Assembly (NCBI RefSeq): GCF_001718415.1
Contig: NZ_CP013377.1
Span: forward strand, 186,001 to 250,000
Length of the DNA: 64,000 nucleotides
Reading direction: 5' to 3'
Source: Burkholderia pseudomultivorans
GTDB lineage: Bacteria; Pseudomonadota; Gammaproteobacteria; Burkholderiales; Burkholderiaceae
This document shows, one piece after another, positions 26,928 to 37,100 of the stretch; within the stretch, counting starts at the first letter, position 1; every line of letters starts with the position of its first letter. Both the position numbers and the translations under genes were made by a program. The notes beneath the pieces were generated by a model, which did no database searches, was not told the DNA's origin, and saw nothing but the letters and a program-made list of their open reading frames with translations.

Positions 26928-28355
26928 ATGACCGAATCCGTTATCGCGCCTCGTTCCCGTTCCCGTTCCGGCAGCCGTTCGTCGGCACGCTCCCGTCCGC
27001 GCTCCGCGGCGGCCGCAGGCGAGGCGGCCGCGAAGGCCGCGGTGAAGGCGGCGCCCGCGCCGGGCGGCGATCCGGCGCGGGCCGAACAGACGCTCGACCT
27101 GTTCGGCGACCCGGTGCTCGAGCCGGGCGAGCGTGCGTCGGTTGCGGTGCGCGACGAGGCGGTTGCGCAGGCGTCGGCGGAAACGAGCAGTGCGGCGGAC
27201 GATGCTGCTGCCGGCCGGCAGGCGACGCTCGACGGCTTTGAGGCGATTGAAATGGCCGAAGCGGCCACCGCGACCGGCCGCGTGGAAGCCGGGGAAGCCG
27301 CGGATTCGGATGTAAGCGATGCGACGCGCGCGGCGGCGCCCGGCGAGATGCAGGCATCCGGGCACGATGAGGCTGCGCAGGGTGGCGGCGCGTCGGTAGT
27401 CGACGGGATGGCCCCGACGTCGGGCAACGCGCATGAAGTCGGCGAAGTTGCGGCGAAGGTCATCGATGCGCGTGTGAGCGATGCAGAGTCCGTGGCGGCG
27501 GTTGAAGCGCGTGCGGCATCCGGGGCGGGCAGCGCGTCGGCCCTCGGCGAACACGCATTCGAACCTGCCGATGCCACGGCAAAAGTCGACGGCCCAGACG
27601 ATGCGGCCGCCGTCGCCCCGATCGACGAAGCTGCGACAGCCGGCCCGGCGGTGAAGTCGGGTGCGGCACGGTCCGCCGCCGACAACGTGAAGGAGCGCCG
27701 GTCCTCGTCGGGCGCAAAGCGTCGCACGACGCCGCGCGATACGGCGGCCCGCTCCGGGCCGGTTCCGACGATCGCGGAAGCCGCATCCCTCTCCACCGAA
27801 CCCAACCCGGCACCGGAAACCGTCCCGGTTGACGAGCGCCCTGCCGCGCCGCAATCGTCGCAACCGCCGACGGCTCCCGTCCAGCGCGATGCGGGCCGAC
27901 CGGCTGCCGCAGCGGCGTCGCCGAGCGCGCCATCCGCAGCGGCTTTCGTGACGAAGCCGTCCGCGGAGCAGGCGGGCCCGACCTTCGATCCGGAAACTCA
28001 GCTGCGCCCGCTGTCGGACCGCGTCGCGGCCCTGCAGACCGAAGTGGCCGGATTGACGCGCGCGGCCGATCGCGAGATGCGCCGCGTCAACCGGCTGCTG
28101 CTCGCGCTGGCCGTGGTCGTGCTGGCCGGGCTCGTCGCGCTGGTGATGCAGACGCGGCAGATTGCGCATCTGAAGCAGGACGTCGCCGCCCGGCAATTGC
28201 GGATCGATCGTCTGGCGGCCGATCTGTCGACCCAGCAGGCGACGCTGATGACGCTCGAGGAGCATCACGAAGCGCTGCTGTCCCAGGTCGACCGGCTGCA
28301 GCGCAACGCGTCGCGCGAAGCCGCCGCCGCGAAGCGGGCCCGTCGCACGCATTGA
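26928..28355 (+). CDS. Low-complexity Ala/Glu-rich protein with C-terminal membrane anchor and coiled coil
   Basis: 475 residues, no known domain. Residues 1-355 are low-complexity (Ala, Ser, Asp, Glu, Pro) with an Arg/Ser-rich head (SRSRSGSRSSARSRPRS) and are probably disordered. About 360-385 is a short coiled coil, about 389-410 a single membrane segment (LLLALAVVVLAGLVALV), and the rest a heptad-rich, basic coiled coil. The hydrophobic segment near the C-terminus suggests a cytoplasmic disordered arm and a short far end. The ATG at 26928 is one of several possible; codon pattern supports coding throughout. It lies 82 bases after mgtC on the same strand. Confidence 0.65.
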   Translation: MTESVIAPRSRSRSGSRSSARSRPRSAAAAGEAAAKAAVKAAPAPGGDPARAEQTLDLFGDPVLEPGERASVAVRDEAVAQASAETSSAADDAAAGRQATLDGFEAIEMAEAATATGRVEAGEAADSDVSDATRAAAPGEMQASGHDEAAQGGGASVVDGMAPTSGNAHEVGEVAAKVIDARVSDAESVAAVEARAASGAGSASALGEHAFEPADATAKVDGPDDAAAVAPIDEAATAGPAVKSGAARSAADNVKERRSSSGAKRRTTPRDTAARSGPVPTIAEAASLSTEPNPAPETVPVDERPAAPQSSQPPTAPVQRDAGRPAAAAASPSAPSAAAFVTKPSAEQAGPTFDPETQLRPLSDRVAALQTEVAGLTRAADREMRRVNRLLLALAVVVLAGLVALVMQTRQIAHLKQDVAARQLRIDRLAADLSTQQATLMTLEEHHEALLSQVDRLQRNASREAAAAKRARRTH

Positions 28356-28464
28356 TCGTTTCGACCCCGTCTGGAAAGCCGCGCCGGGCAAGGATCGGGG
28401 GGCGCGCCACGCGTCGGCGCGGCGGGACGGTGCGACAAACCGATGCAGCGCACTGGCAGAGTTT

Positions 28465-28506
28465 AGGGAAAACCCTTAGAATGGCATCTATCTCAGGGAA
28501 AACCCT
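28465..28506. promoter_or_regulatory. Two copies of the palindrome AGGGAAAACCCT
   Basis: AGGGAAAACCCT at 28465-28476 and 28495-28506, 30 bases centre to centre, ending 24 bases before the 51-residue ORF. The same 12-mer occurs at 38190-38201 before another tiny ORF. The first copy extends to TAGGGAAAACCCTTA. Probably a regulator site; the regulator is unknown. Confidence 0.55.
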
Positions 28507-28530
28507 AGCCTTATCTGTCAGGAGTCTCAC

Positions 28531-28686
28531 ATGAGCTTCATCTTCGCGCTGCTGCAAAAGATCGACGACCTGTTCGTTTCGCCGCACCTGCCGCTCGATG
28601 CGGAATACTCGTACGCTGCCCGTCGCGCTGAAGCCGAGCGTGTGCGTCGCTCGCATCTCGTGCCGATTTGCCTGTACCGTCGCTGA
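28531..28686 (+). CDS. 51-residue small protein, unknown
   Basis: 51 residues: a hydrophobic N-terminus MSFIFALLQKIDDLF, then PLDAEYSYAARRAEAERVRRSHL with a basic helical character. AGGAG lies 7 bases before the ATG and two palindromic sites lie just upstream, so it looks like a real, regulated gene although very short. It may form an amphipathic helix at the membrane. No family recognised with confidence; the Tyr/Ala/Arg pattern recalls small DUF proteins common in Burkholderia. The stop codon lies in the first unit of an 8-bp tandem repeat. Confidence 0.65.
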   Translation: MSFIFALLQKIDDLFVSPHLPLDAEYSYAARRAEAERVRRSHLVPICLYRR

Positions 28687-28713
28687 TTCGCTGATTCGCT
28701 GATTCGCTGATTC
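28682..28713 (+). repeat. 8-bp tandem repeat GCTGATTC, 4 copies
   Basis: Four exact units at 28682, 28690, 28698 and 28706. The first contains the stop codon of the 51-residue ORF, so copy-number change would not alter the protein. Confidence 0.85.
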
Positions 28714-28816
28714 AGCCCGGCGCTCGCCGTCCAGCGCCCGCTTCCGCCGCCGCCCCGTGCGCCGGTGCGACCGTCCCGCTACACTGAAAGCTCGATCCCT
28801 CCACGGCGACCGGGCC

Positions 28817-29296
28817 ATGCTGCAAATGCGGCCAATGACGGCCGGTGAATTTCACGCGTACCGCACGCGCGCCATCGACGGCTATGCGCGCGATCTCGTG
28901 TCATCCGGGCAAAACGCCCCCGAAGACGCGGCCGACCGTGCCCGCGCCTGTTTCGACACCCTGCTGCCCGACGGCCTGCTGACTTCCGGCCAGACGCTCG
29001 TCTCGCTGGTCGATACCGCCAGCGGCGACACCGTCGGCGACCTCTGGTACGCGCTCGTGGCCGAGGGGCCGAACCGCACCTTGTTCATCTACGATCTCGA
29101 GATCGTCGCGTCCCGACGTCGCGAGGGCTGGGCCACGCGCGCGCTCGACGCACTCGAGGACGACGCGCGCCGCCACGGCGTGACGGAGATCGGGCTGTCG
29201 GTGTTCAACCACAACGCGGCGGCGCGCGCACTGTATCGCGCGTGCGGTTTCGTGCCGATCACGACGACGCTGATCAAGCCGGTCGTTCACGACTGA
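28817..29296 (+). CDS. GNAT family N-acetyltransferase
   Basis: 159 residues. One GNAT domain: an N-terminal LQMRPMTAGEFHAY, strand-4 IYDLEIVASRRREGWATRALDALEDDARRHG with the acetyl-CoA loop (RRREGWATRAL), and the closing VFNHNAAARALYRACGFVPI. The R-x-x-G-x-A form of the loop is complete. The acceptor substrate is unknown. The ATG at 28817 is the best fit to the family start, although no strong Shine-Dalgarno is present. It converges with the copper ATPase gene. Confidence 0.88.
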   Translation: MLQMRPMTAGEFHAYRTRAIDGYARDLVSSGQNAPEDAADRARACFDTLLPDGLLTSGQTLVSLVDTASGDTVGDLWYALVAEGPNRTLFIYDLEIVASRRREGWATRALDALEDDARRHGVTEIGLSVFNHNAAARALYRACGFVPITTTLIKPVVHD

Positions 29297-29356
29297 ATCC
29301 GCTTCCCGATACCACTTCCCCGCTGAAATCGACCGCGGCGAGGTTCGCCCGCGCGC

Positions 29357-32182
29357 TCAGCGCGCGCGTCCCTTCCATCGCCGCAGCAGCAGTGCGTTCG
29401 TCACGACACTGACGCTGGAAAACGCCATCGCGGCGCCTGCGATCACCGGGCTCAGCCAGCCGAGCGCCGCGAGCGGCACGCCGACCAGGTTGTAGACGAA
29501 CGCCCAGAACAGGTTCTGCTGGATCTTCCGATAGGTGCGCTTCGAAATGTCGATCGCGTCGGCGACGAGCGCCGGATCGCCGCGCATCAGCGTGATGCCG
29601 GCCGTATGCATCGCCACGTCGCTGCCGGTCGCCATCGCGATGCCGACATCGGCCGCCGCGAGCGCGGGTGCATCGTTGATCCCGTCGCCGGCCATCGCGA
29701 CGATTCCGCCGTGCGTGCGCTTCAGGTCGGCGACCACGCGCGCCTTGTCGTCGGGCAGCACCTGCGCATGGACTTCGTCGATCCCGAGCGACGCGGCGAC
29801 GGCCGCCGCGCTGCCGCGGTTGTCGCCCGTGACCAGCACGCTCGCGACGCCGCGCGCGGCGAGCGCCGCGATCGCGTCGCGCGCGCCGGGTTTCACGGTG
29901 TCGCCGAACGCGATCAGCGCGATCGGTGCACGCGGCGCGTCGGCGCGCATCAGCCACGAGATCGTGTTGCCCGCGCTTTCGAGTTCGGCGGCGCGTGCGT
30001 CGAGCGCGGGCGGCACGACGATGCCGAGTTCGTCGCGCCAGCGCGTGCTGCCGAGTGCAAGCAACTGCCCGTCGACGCGGGCTTCGACGCCGCGCCCGGC
30101 CACCGCGCGCGCGTCGGTCGCGACCGGCGTGGCTGCCGCACTGCCGTCGGCGGCAGCCGCCGCGTCGTGCGCGGCGACCACCGCGCGGGCGAGCGGATGG
30201 TCGCTTTGCCGCTGCACCGCCGCCGCGAGCGCGAGCGCTTCGCCGCGCGGCATGCCGACCGCTTCGAAGGCCGTCACCGACGGCTTGCCTTCGGTCAGCG
30301 TGCCGGTCTTGTCGAATGCGATCACGGTCGTGCGCTGCGCGAGTTCGAGCGCCTGCGCGTCCTTGATCAGCACGCCGTGCCGGGCCGCGACGCCGGTGCC
30401 GGCCATGATCGCGGCCGGCGTCGCGAGGCCGAGCGCGCACGGGCATGCGATGACGAGCACCGCGACCGCGTTGAGGATCGCGGTTTCCGCGCCGGCGCCG
30501 GCGAGCAGCCAGCCGATCAGCGTCAGCACCGCGATGCCGAGGATTGCCGGCACGAACACCGCGCTGACGCGATCGACCAGACGCTGGATCGGCGCTTTCT
30601 CCGCCTGCGCGGATTCGACCAGACGGATGATGCGCGCGAGCGTCGTCTCCGCGCCGATCGCGGTGGTTTCGACGACGAGTGCGCCTTCGCCGTTGATCGA
30701 GCCGGCCGTGACGATGTCGCCGGCGTCTTTCGGAACGGGCAGGCTCTCGCCGGTGATCAGCGATTCGTCGATATGCGAGCGGCCCGATACGATCCGGCCG
30801 TCGACGGGCACGCGTTCGCCCGGACGGATGCTGACGGCCGTGCCGACGCGCACCTGCGCGAGCGGCACGTCGCGCTCGACGCCGTGTTCGACGACGCGCG
30901 CGCGATCAGGCCGCAGCGCGTTCAGCGCGCGGATCGCTTCGGTCGTCTGCCGCTTCGCGCGCGCTTCGAGCCACTTGCCGAAGCGCACCAGCGTGATGAT
31001 GACGGCCGACGCCTCGAAGTAGAGGTGGCCGGGATGCGCGGGATCGCGCAGCAGCATCCACAGGCTCAGCCCGAATGCCGCTGAGGTGCCGAGTGCGACG
31101 AGCAGATCCATGTTGCCCGCGCGCGCCTTCACCGCGTGCCACGCGGCGCGGTAGAAGCGCGCGCCGAAGCCGAACTGGACGATCGACGCGAGCACGAGCT
31201 GCAGCCAGCCGGGCAGCATCGCGTCGATGCCGAACGGCGCGGCCAGCATCGGCGCGACGAGCGGCGCGCTCAGCACGGCGGCCCCGATCACGAGATTGCG
31301 CTCGCGGATCGCTTCGCGGCGCTTGCGCGTGTCGGCGTCCGAGGCGGGGCGGGCGGCCTGCGAGTCGGCCTGCGTCGCGGGAGCGGGCGCGGCCGTCAGC
31401 GATGCGCGATAGCCGGCGGTCGTGACGGCGGCGATCAGCGCGTCGGCGGCGAGCGGGCCCGCGCCGTGCACCGAGGCGCGCTCGGTCGCGAGATTCACCG
31501 ACGCGCGCGCGACGCCCGGCACGGCGGCCAGCGCTTTCTCGACGCGACCGGCGCAGGATGCGCAGGTCATGCCGCCGATGTCGAGCTCGATATCGGTGGA
31601 AGCGGTCGGCGCGGTGGGGGTTGCCGGGACGGCGGCATCCGGCTCGACCGGCGTCGCGCCATAGCCGGCCTGCTTCACGGCGTCGACCAGCCGCGCAGCG
31701 GTGACGTCGGCCGCCGCCTCGACGGTGGCGCGTTCGGTCGCGAGATTGACCGACGCATGCGTGACACCGGGCACCTTCGCGAGCGCCTTTTCGACGCGCG
31801 ACACGCAGGACGCGCAAGTCATCCCGTCGATGTCGAGTTCGATCGTCGTATCGGCCGGCAGCGTCCGGTCGGCGGCGCCGGACGCTGCCGGCATTGCCGC
31901 GCGGTGCTCGTGCGTCCGCGCAGCTGCGGCCGCCCCGATTCCCGCTTCACGCACTACCGCAGGATAGCCGGCCTCGCCGACCGCCTCGACCAGCCGGGCC
32001 GGTTCGACCGTCTCCAACGCGGTCACGGTTGCCGATTGCCGGTCGAGATCGACCGCCGCGTCGACGACGCCCGGCACCGCGGCCAGCGCGCGCTGCACGC
32101 GACCCGTGCAGCCGCCGCAATGCATGCCGTCGACGCCGAGTTCGATCGTGTGCAGGGCTGCGGAAGCAAGTGGTTCATTCAT
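29357..32182 (-). CDS. copA: Copper-translocating P1B-type ATPase, three heavy-metal domains
   Basis: 941 residues. It has three N-terminal HMA domains, with GMHCGGC near 20, GMTCASC near 118 and GMTCASC near 204. Eight membrane segments follow, with the Cu-binding CPC in [12 protein letters not shown] near 580, the phosphorylated Asp in DKTGTLTEG near 622, and a [11 protein letters not shown] hinge near 820. It exports Cu(I) from the cytoplasm. Most proteobacterial CopA have one or two HMA domains; three is on the high side. The promoter has the 19-base spacer of MerR-type control. No cueR or copZ gene is adjacent. Confidence 0.92.
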   Translation of the reverse strand: MNEPLASAALHTIELGVDGMHCGGCTGRVQRALAAVPGVVDAAVDLDRQSATVTALETVEPARLVEAVGEAGYPAVVREAGIGAAAAARTHEHRAAMPAASGAADRTLPADTTIELDIDGMTCASCVSRVEKALAKVPGVTHASVNLATERATVEAAADVTAARLVDAVKQAGYGATPVEPDAAVPATPTAPTASTDIELDIGGMTCASCAGRVEKALAAVPGVARASVNLATERASVHGAGPLAADALIAAVTTAGYRASLTAAPAPATQADSQAARPASDADTRKRREAIRERNLVIGAAVLSAPLVAPMLAAPFGIDAMLPGWLQLVLASIVQFGFGARFYRAAWHAVKARAGNMDLLVALGTSAAFGLSLWMLLRDPAHPGHLYFEASAVIITLVRFGKWLEARAKRQTTEAIRALNALRPDRARVVEHGVERDVPLAQVRVGTAVSIRPGERVPVDGRIVSGRSHIDESLITGESLPVPKDAGDIVTAGSINGEGALVVETTAIGAETTLARIIRLVESAQAEKAPIQRLVDRVSAVFVPAILGIAVLTLIGWLLAGAGAETAILNAVAVLVIACPCALGLATPAAIMAGTGVAARHGVLIKDAQALELAQRTTVIAFDKTGTLTEGKPSVTAFEAVGMPRGEALALAAAVQRQSDHPLARAVVAAHDAAAAADGSAAATPVATDARAVAGRGVEARVDGQLLALGSTRWRDELGIVVPPALDARAAELESAGNTISWLMRADAPRAPIALIAFGDTVKPGARDAIAALAARGVASVLVTGDNRGSAAAVAASLGIDEVHAQVLPDDKARVVADLKRTHGGIVAMAGDGINDAPALAAADVGIAMATGSDVAMHTAGITLMRGDPALVADAIDISKRTYRKIQQNLFWAFVYNLVGVPLAALGWLSPVIAGAAMAFSSVSVVTNALLLRRWKGRAR

Positions 32183-32217
32183 GGCGGATTTCCCCGAAGC
32201 GTGACGCGATGGGTGTC

Positions 32218-32248
32218 AGTATCAACATTCCCATGATGGTAAGGTCAA
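32218..32248 (-). promoter_or_regulatory. CueR-type promoter of the copper ATPase gene
   Basis: On the minus strand TTGACC (32248-32243), a spacer of exactly 19 bases, then GATACT (32223-32218). Within the spacer ACCTTACC and GGGAATGT form the imperfect dyad of MerR-family (CueR) operators. The ATG lies 35 bases downstream of the -10. Confidence 0.78.
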
Positions 32249-32531
32249 GCGTCGGCGACGATGTGCCGCGGGGGGGCGGCCCGCATGTTCGCGCCTGCCG
32301 GCGTCGATCCTCCCCCAATTAGCGGCCGTGCGCACGGCCGCGGCCGGACGCCGCTAGCGCCCGACCCGTTATTCGGCATATTGGGGGATGCCCTTAGGCG
32401 CTATGATACCGGCCTGACATCGGCATCCTGCGCCGCGAAGCGGCCCGCCGGGCTTGCTGCGATGTCTGGCATGCGCCGGTCGCTGACGAAGCCGGCGTTG
32501 ACTGAAAAGAATGATATTCGGCCAGTAATCG

Positions 32532-33959
32532 ATGATTGAAAACCTACGAGAGTCAATTTCTCTGCGGCGCGCCTGCGTGCCGTTGGCCATGGCGGCGCTG
32601 CTGGCGGGATGCGCGTCGCAGCCCGACGCGATCCAGCAGAAAACCGGCTGGATGCGCTCGGAAGTCGCCGACTCCTATGTGTACGCGTATCCGCTCGTGC
32701 TGATGGACGTCGCGAAGGACGTCGCAACGGGCGGCGACGGCGCGCAGCCGGGCCAGGCGCCGCTCAACACGCTGCGCCATGCGCAGGCGCTGCCGCCGGT
32801 CGGCGCGGTCAATCCGCCGCTGCCGGGCGTCGATACGCTCGATTCGACCGGCTGGCTCGACGTGGCGGACGAGCCCGTGATCGTCACGCTGCCCGACACG
32901 CGCGGCCGCTACTGGGACGCCCGCGCGCTCGACATGTGGACGAACGTGCTGTGGTCGTCGTCGAGCGTGACCGCGCACGGGGCTCGCGGCGGCGCGCGAT
33001 CGCAAACGATTGCCTTCGCCGCGAAGGACTGGCAGGGCGCGCTGCCGAAGGGGGCGGTGCGCGTCGACGTGCCGTCGCGCAATGTCTGGCTCGACGTGCG
33101 GCTGCAGACGAGCGGCGGCCGCGACCTGACCAACGTGAAGAAGCTGCAGCGTGCGATCCGCGTGGTGCCGCTGTCGGTCTATACGGGCGCCGCGCGCGGC
33201 GCGTCGGTCGCGGTCCACGCGGGCAGTGCGCCGTCCGAGGCGGCGAGCGGCGGCACGCCGGCGGAGCAGGTCGCCGCGCTCGATCCGAAGGCGTTCTTCA
33301 CGCGTTTCGCGCAGGCCTTGCAGGACAACCCGGCGCCCGACGACGATCCGCACGCGAAGCAACTGCTCGACGACATCGGCGTATCGGCCGGCTATCCGGT
33401 GCTGTGGACGGGCGACCGCCTCGCGGCCGCGACGGCCGGCGTCGCGGAGGCGCGCGCGCGGCTCGCGACGCCGCCGCCGAACCTGCTGAACGCGAACGGC
33501 TGGACCTGGATCGGCGATACGGCCGGCAAGTACGGCCAGGACTACGCACTGCGCGCGTATGCGGCCTATACGCAGTTCGGCACCGCGACGCGCGACGACG
33601 AGACGCTCGCGATCGTCCGCGTCGACAGCGACGGCCATCCGCTGAACGGCGCGAACCGCTACGTGCTGCATTTCGCGCCGCGTGCGCTGCCGCCGGTGCG
33701 CGCGTTCTGGACGCTGACGCCGTACACGACGAACGGCGCGCTGCCCGACGTCGGCGCCGCACGCCGCTCGCTCGGCGATCGCGACCGGCTGCGTCGCAAT
33801 CACGACGGCTCGATCGACATCGTCGTGTCCGCCACGCCCGGCGGCGCGAACTGGCTGCCGGCGCCGCGCACCGATTTCGCACTCGCGTTGCGGCTGTATG
33901 CGCCGAAACCGCAAGCGAGCGACGGCTCGTGGATGCCGCCCGTCGTCGTGCGGAAATGA
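32532..33959 (+). CDS. DUF1254/DUF1214 domain lipoprotein
   Basis: 475 residues. A signal sequence with lipobox LLAGC (Cys near 27) predicts a lipoprotein. DUF1254 covers about 40-175, with VADSYVYAYPLVLMD and VTLPDTRGRYWDARALDMWTNV; DUF1214 is at the C-terminus, with RYVLHFAPRALPPVRAFWTLTPY (about 375-398). The pairing is common in environmental proteobacteria, and function is unknown for the family. The first ATG at 32532 gives a normal signal peptide. The upstream gap of 283 bases is GC-rich and unremarkable apart from the CueR promoter. Confidence 0.85.
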   Translation: MIENLRESISLRRACVPLAMAALLAGCASQPDAIQQKTGWMRSEVADSYVYAYPLVLMDVAKDVATGGDGAQPGQAPLNTLRHAQALPPVGAVNPPLPGVDTLDSTGWLDVADEPVIVTLPDTRGRYWDARALDMWTNVLWSSSSVTAHGARGGARSQTIAFAAKDWQGALPKGAVRVDVPSRNVWLDVRLQTSGGRDLTNVKKLQRAIRVVPLSVYTGAARGASVAVHAGSAPSEAASGGTPAEQVAALDPKAFFTRFAQALQDNPAPDDDPHAKQLLDDIGVSAGYPVLWTGDRLAAATAGVAEARARLATPPPNLLNANGWTWIGDTAGKYGQDYALRAYAAYTQFGTATRDDETLAIVRVDSDGHPLNGANRYVLHFAPRALPPVRAFWTLTPYTTNGALPDVGAARRSLGDRDRLRRNHDGSIDIVVSATPGGANWLPAPRTDFALALRLYAPKPQASDGSWMPPVVVRK

Positions 33960-34110
33960 ACGGACGGCCGCCGCCGTGGTCCGATCGGCGGGCGCGGCGG
34001 CGGCACCCGAACGCCGTTCCGTTACCTCCTGAGCCTATACTTTCGGGATAGCGCGCGCGGGCGAACCGGTTTTCCGGTGCGGCCGGCGTCCATTCCCGAG
34101 GCAATCCAGC

Positions 34111-37100
34111 ATGGCAAGCGCAGACAAAGAAACCCTACCCTCGACCCTCCATGCCCTCGGCGGCATCGCACGCGCGCGTCGCACCCGGCGTATCGGCATC
34201 GGCGTGCTGATCTTCCTGGTTTTATTCGGACTGCTCGGATTCTTCGCGGCGCCGCCGCTGATCCGCCATATCGCCGAGCAGCAGCTGAGCAAGCAGCTCG
34301 ACCGGCCCGCGACGATCCAGCGCATCGCGCTGAACCCGTACACGCTGAACCTCGAAGCCGACAGCATCCACCTCGGCGAGCGCGGCGGGCAGGGCGACTT
34401 CATCGACATCGCGAAGCTCGTCGTTCGGCCGTCGTGGACGTCGCTGTTCCGCGGCGCGCCGATCGTCAACGAGATCCGCCTCGATTCGCCGCGCTTTCAC
34501 ATCGTCCGCTACGACGCGCAGCGCTTCAACTTCACCGACCTGATCGAGAAATTCTCGACCCCGTCGAAACCCGACAGCAAGCCGACGCTGTTCTCCGTGT
34601 CGAACATCCAGGTCAACAACGGCCGGATCGATTTCGACGACCGCCTGTTGAACGAAAAGCACGTCGTCGACAACTGGACGCTCGGCATTCCGTATATCGC
34701 GACGCTGCCGTCGAAGACCGACATCTTCGTCCAGCCGACGCTGCGCCTGCGCTTCGACGGCAGCCCGATCGCGATCGACGGCAAGACCAAGCCGTTCGCG
34801 CAGTCGCGCGAATCGGAGATCGCGCTGAAGTTCGACAAGCTCGACGTGCCGAAGCTGATCTCGTACGCGCCGACCAAGCTGCCGGTCGCCGTGACGAGCG
34901 GCCTGCTGAGCAGCGACCTCGCGCTCAGCTTCGCGATGAACGGCGAAACGCCGGCGCTGCGCGTGTCGGGCACCGTCGACCTGGCCGACGCGAAGGTGAC
35001 GGGCCTCGCGTCCGAGCCGCTGTTCGCCGCGCACGGCGTGCATGTCGCGGCGGCCAGCCTCGAGCCGCTGCGCAACGTGCTGCATTTCGACGAGATTCGC
35101 ATCGACCGGCCGGTGGTCGACCTGTCGCGCGACAAGCAGGGCGTGCTGAACCTCGAGAAGCTCGCCGGTCAGCCGTCAGCCGCGCCGAAGCCGGCAGCGG
35201 CCGCATCGGGCGCCACGGCCGCTGCCGCCTCCGCCGCCGCGAGCGGTGCGAAGCCGGCCGCAGCAAACGCGAAGACGCCGCCGCTCGACCTGACGATCCG
35301 CCATTTCGCGATCGACGGCGGCACGGTCAACCTCGACGACCGCGTGCCGGCGCCGCCGACCGCGCTGTCGCTGACGAAGCTCGCCGCGACGCTCGACGGC
35401 TTCTCGCTGCAAGGCAGGACGCCCGCGAAGTACACGCTGTCGACGGCGCTGTCGCGCGGCGGCGACGTGAAGGCCGAAGGCGCGTTCAGCCTGGCGGCGA
35501 AGCAGGTCGACACGAAGCTGACGGTCGATGCGCTCGCGCTGGCGCCGCTGCAGCCGTATCTCGGCGAAGCGACGCGCGCGCGCGTGCTCGACGGCGCGCT
35601 CGGCGCGACGCTCAACGCGAAGGCCGACTGGGGCAAGACGCCGCTCGACGCGCAGGTCGCCGACAGCGTCGTGAGCCTGAAGTCGGTGAAGATCGCGGCG
35701 CCGGACGCGAAGGCGCCCGCGATCGTGCTGCCCGATGCGAGCGCGAAGATCGCGAAGGTCGACGTCGCCGCGCGCACCGCGGAGATCGCGAGCGTCGACG
35801 CCAGCGGGCTGGCGCTCGACGTGAAGCGGCTGAAGGACGGCAAGATCGACCTCGCGGCGCTCGCGGGCCCCGCGCAGGCGTCGGTGCCCAAGCGCACGGT
35901 CGCGCGCAAGGCCGAGGCCGCCGCGCCGTCCTGGCATTACCGGATCGATGCGCTGAACGTGAAGGACGCGTCCGCGAACTTCACCGACCTGTCGACGCCG
36001 CGCCCGGTGAAACTGGCGATCAAGCCGCTCGACCTGTCGGTGCAGAAGCTCGGCGACGACATGACGAAGCCGCTGCCGGTGCAGTTGAAGGCGACGCTGA
36101 ATCGCAAGGGCTCGCTGAACGTGTCGGGCGACGTGACTGCGCAACCGCTGAAGCTCGGCCTGAAGATCAACGGCAACCGCCTCGACGCGGCCGCGTTCGA
36201 GCCGTATTTCGGCAGTACGCTGAACGCGACGATCGCGAGCGCGCTGCTCAACGCGCAGGGCAACCTGCAGTTCGCGCAGGTGAAGGACGCGATGCGCGCG
36301 ACGTATCGCGGCGACGTCGCGCTCGTCGACGTGCGGATGCTCGACAAGGCGACCTCCGACCCGTTCGCGGGCTGGCGCTCGCTCGCGCTGTCGAACCTGA
36401 AGGCGAACTACGACGAGAAGGGCACCGACGTCGACGCGTCGCGCGTGACCTTCTCCGACTTCTACGGCCGCGTGCTGCTCGACGCGCAGGGGCGGCTGAA
36501 CCTGAAGGACGTCGTCGCGAAGGAGTCGGGCCCCGCGCAGTCGCTGACGCGCGATGCGAGCAAGGGCGAGCCGGTGCCGCTGTCGCCGGGCGTCACGCCG
36601 CCGGCCGCCGCGCAGGCGGCGTCGGCCGCGGCCGCGCAGCAGGCGTCCGCGCCGGCCGCCGCGTCGGCGACGGTGATCGTGAAGGCCGCGCCGCCGCCGA
36701 AGAACCCGGTGCGGATGCACTTCGGCCAGCTGGTGCTGCAGAACGGCCGCGTGACCTACACCGACAACTTCATCAAGCCGAACTACACGGCGAACCTGGT
36801 CGCGATCAAGGGCACGGTCGGCGCGTTCGGCACCGATTCGACGACCTCCGCGCCGGTCGACGTCGCCGCGAACCTCGCCGGCAACGGGCCGATCTCGATC
36901 AAGGGCTCGGTGAACCCGCTGATCGACAAGCCGGCGCTGGACCTCACGGCGACCGCGCACGACATCGAACTGACCAACCTGACGCCGTACTCGGCGAAGT
37001 ACGCGGGCTATCCGATCACGAAGGGCAAGCTCAACGTCGATCTGCACTACGAGCTCGCGAACGACCAGCTGAAGGCGAACAACCACATCTTCATCGACCA

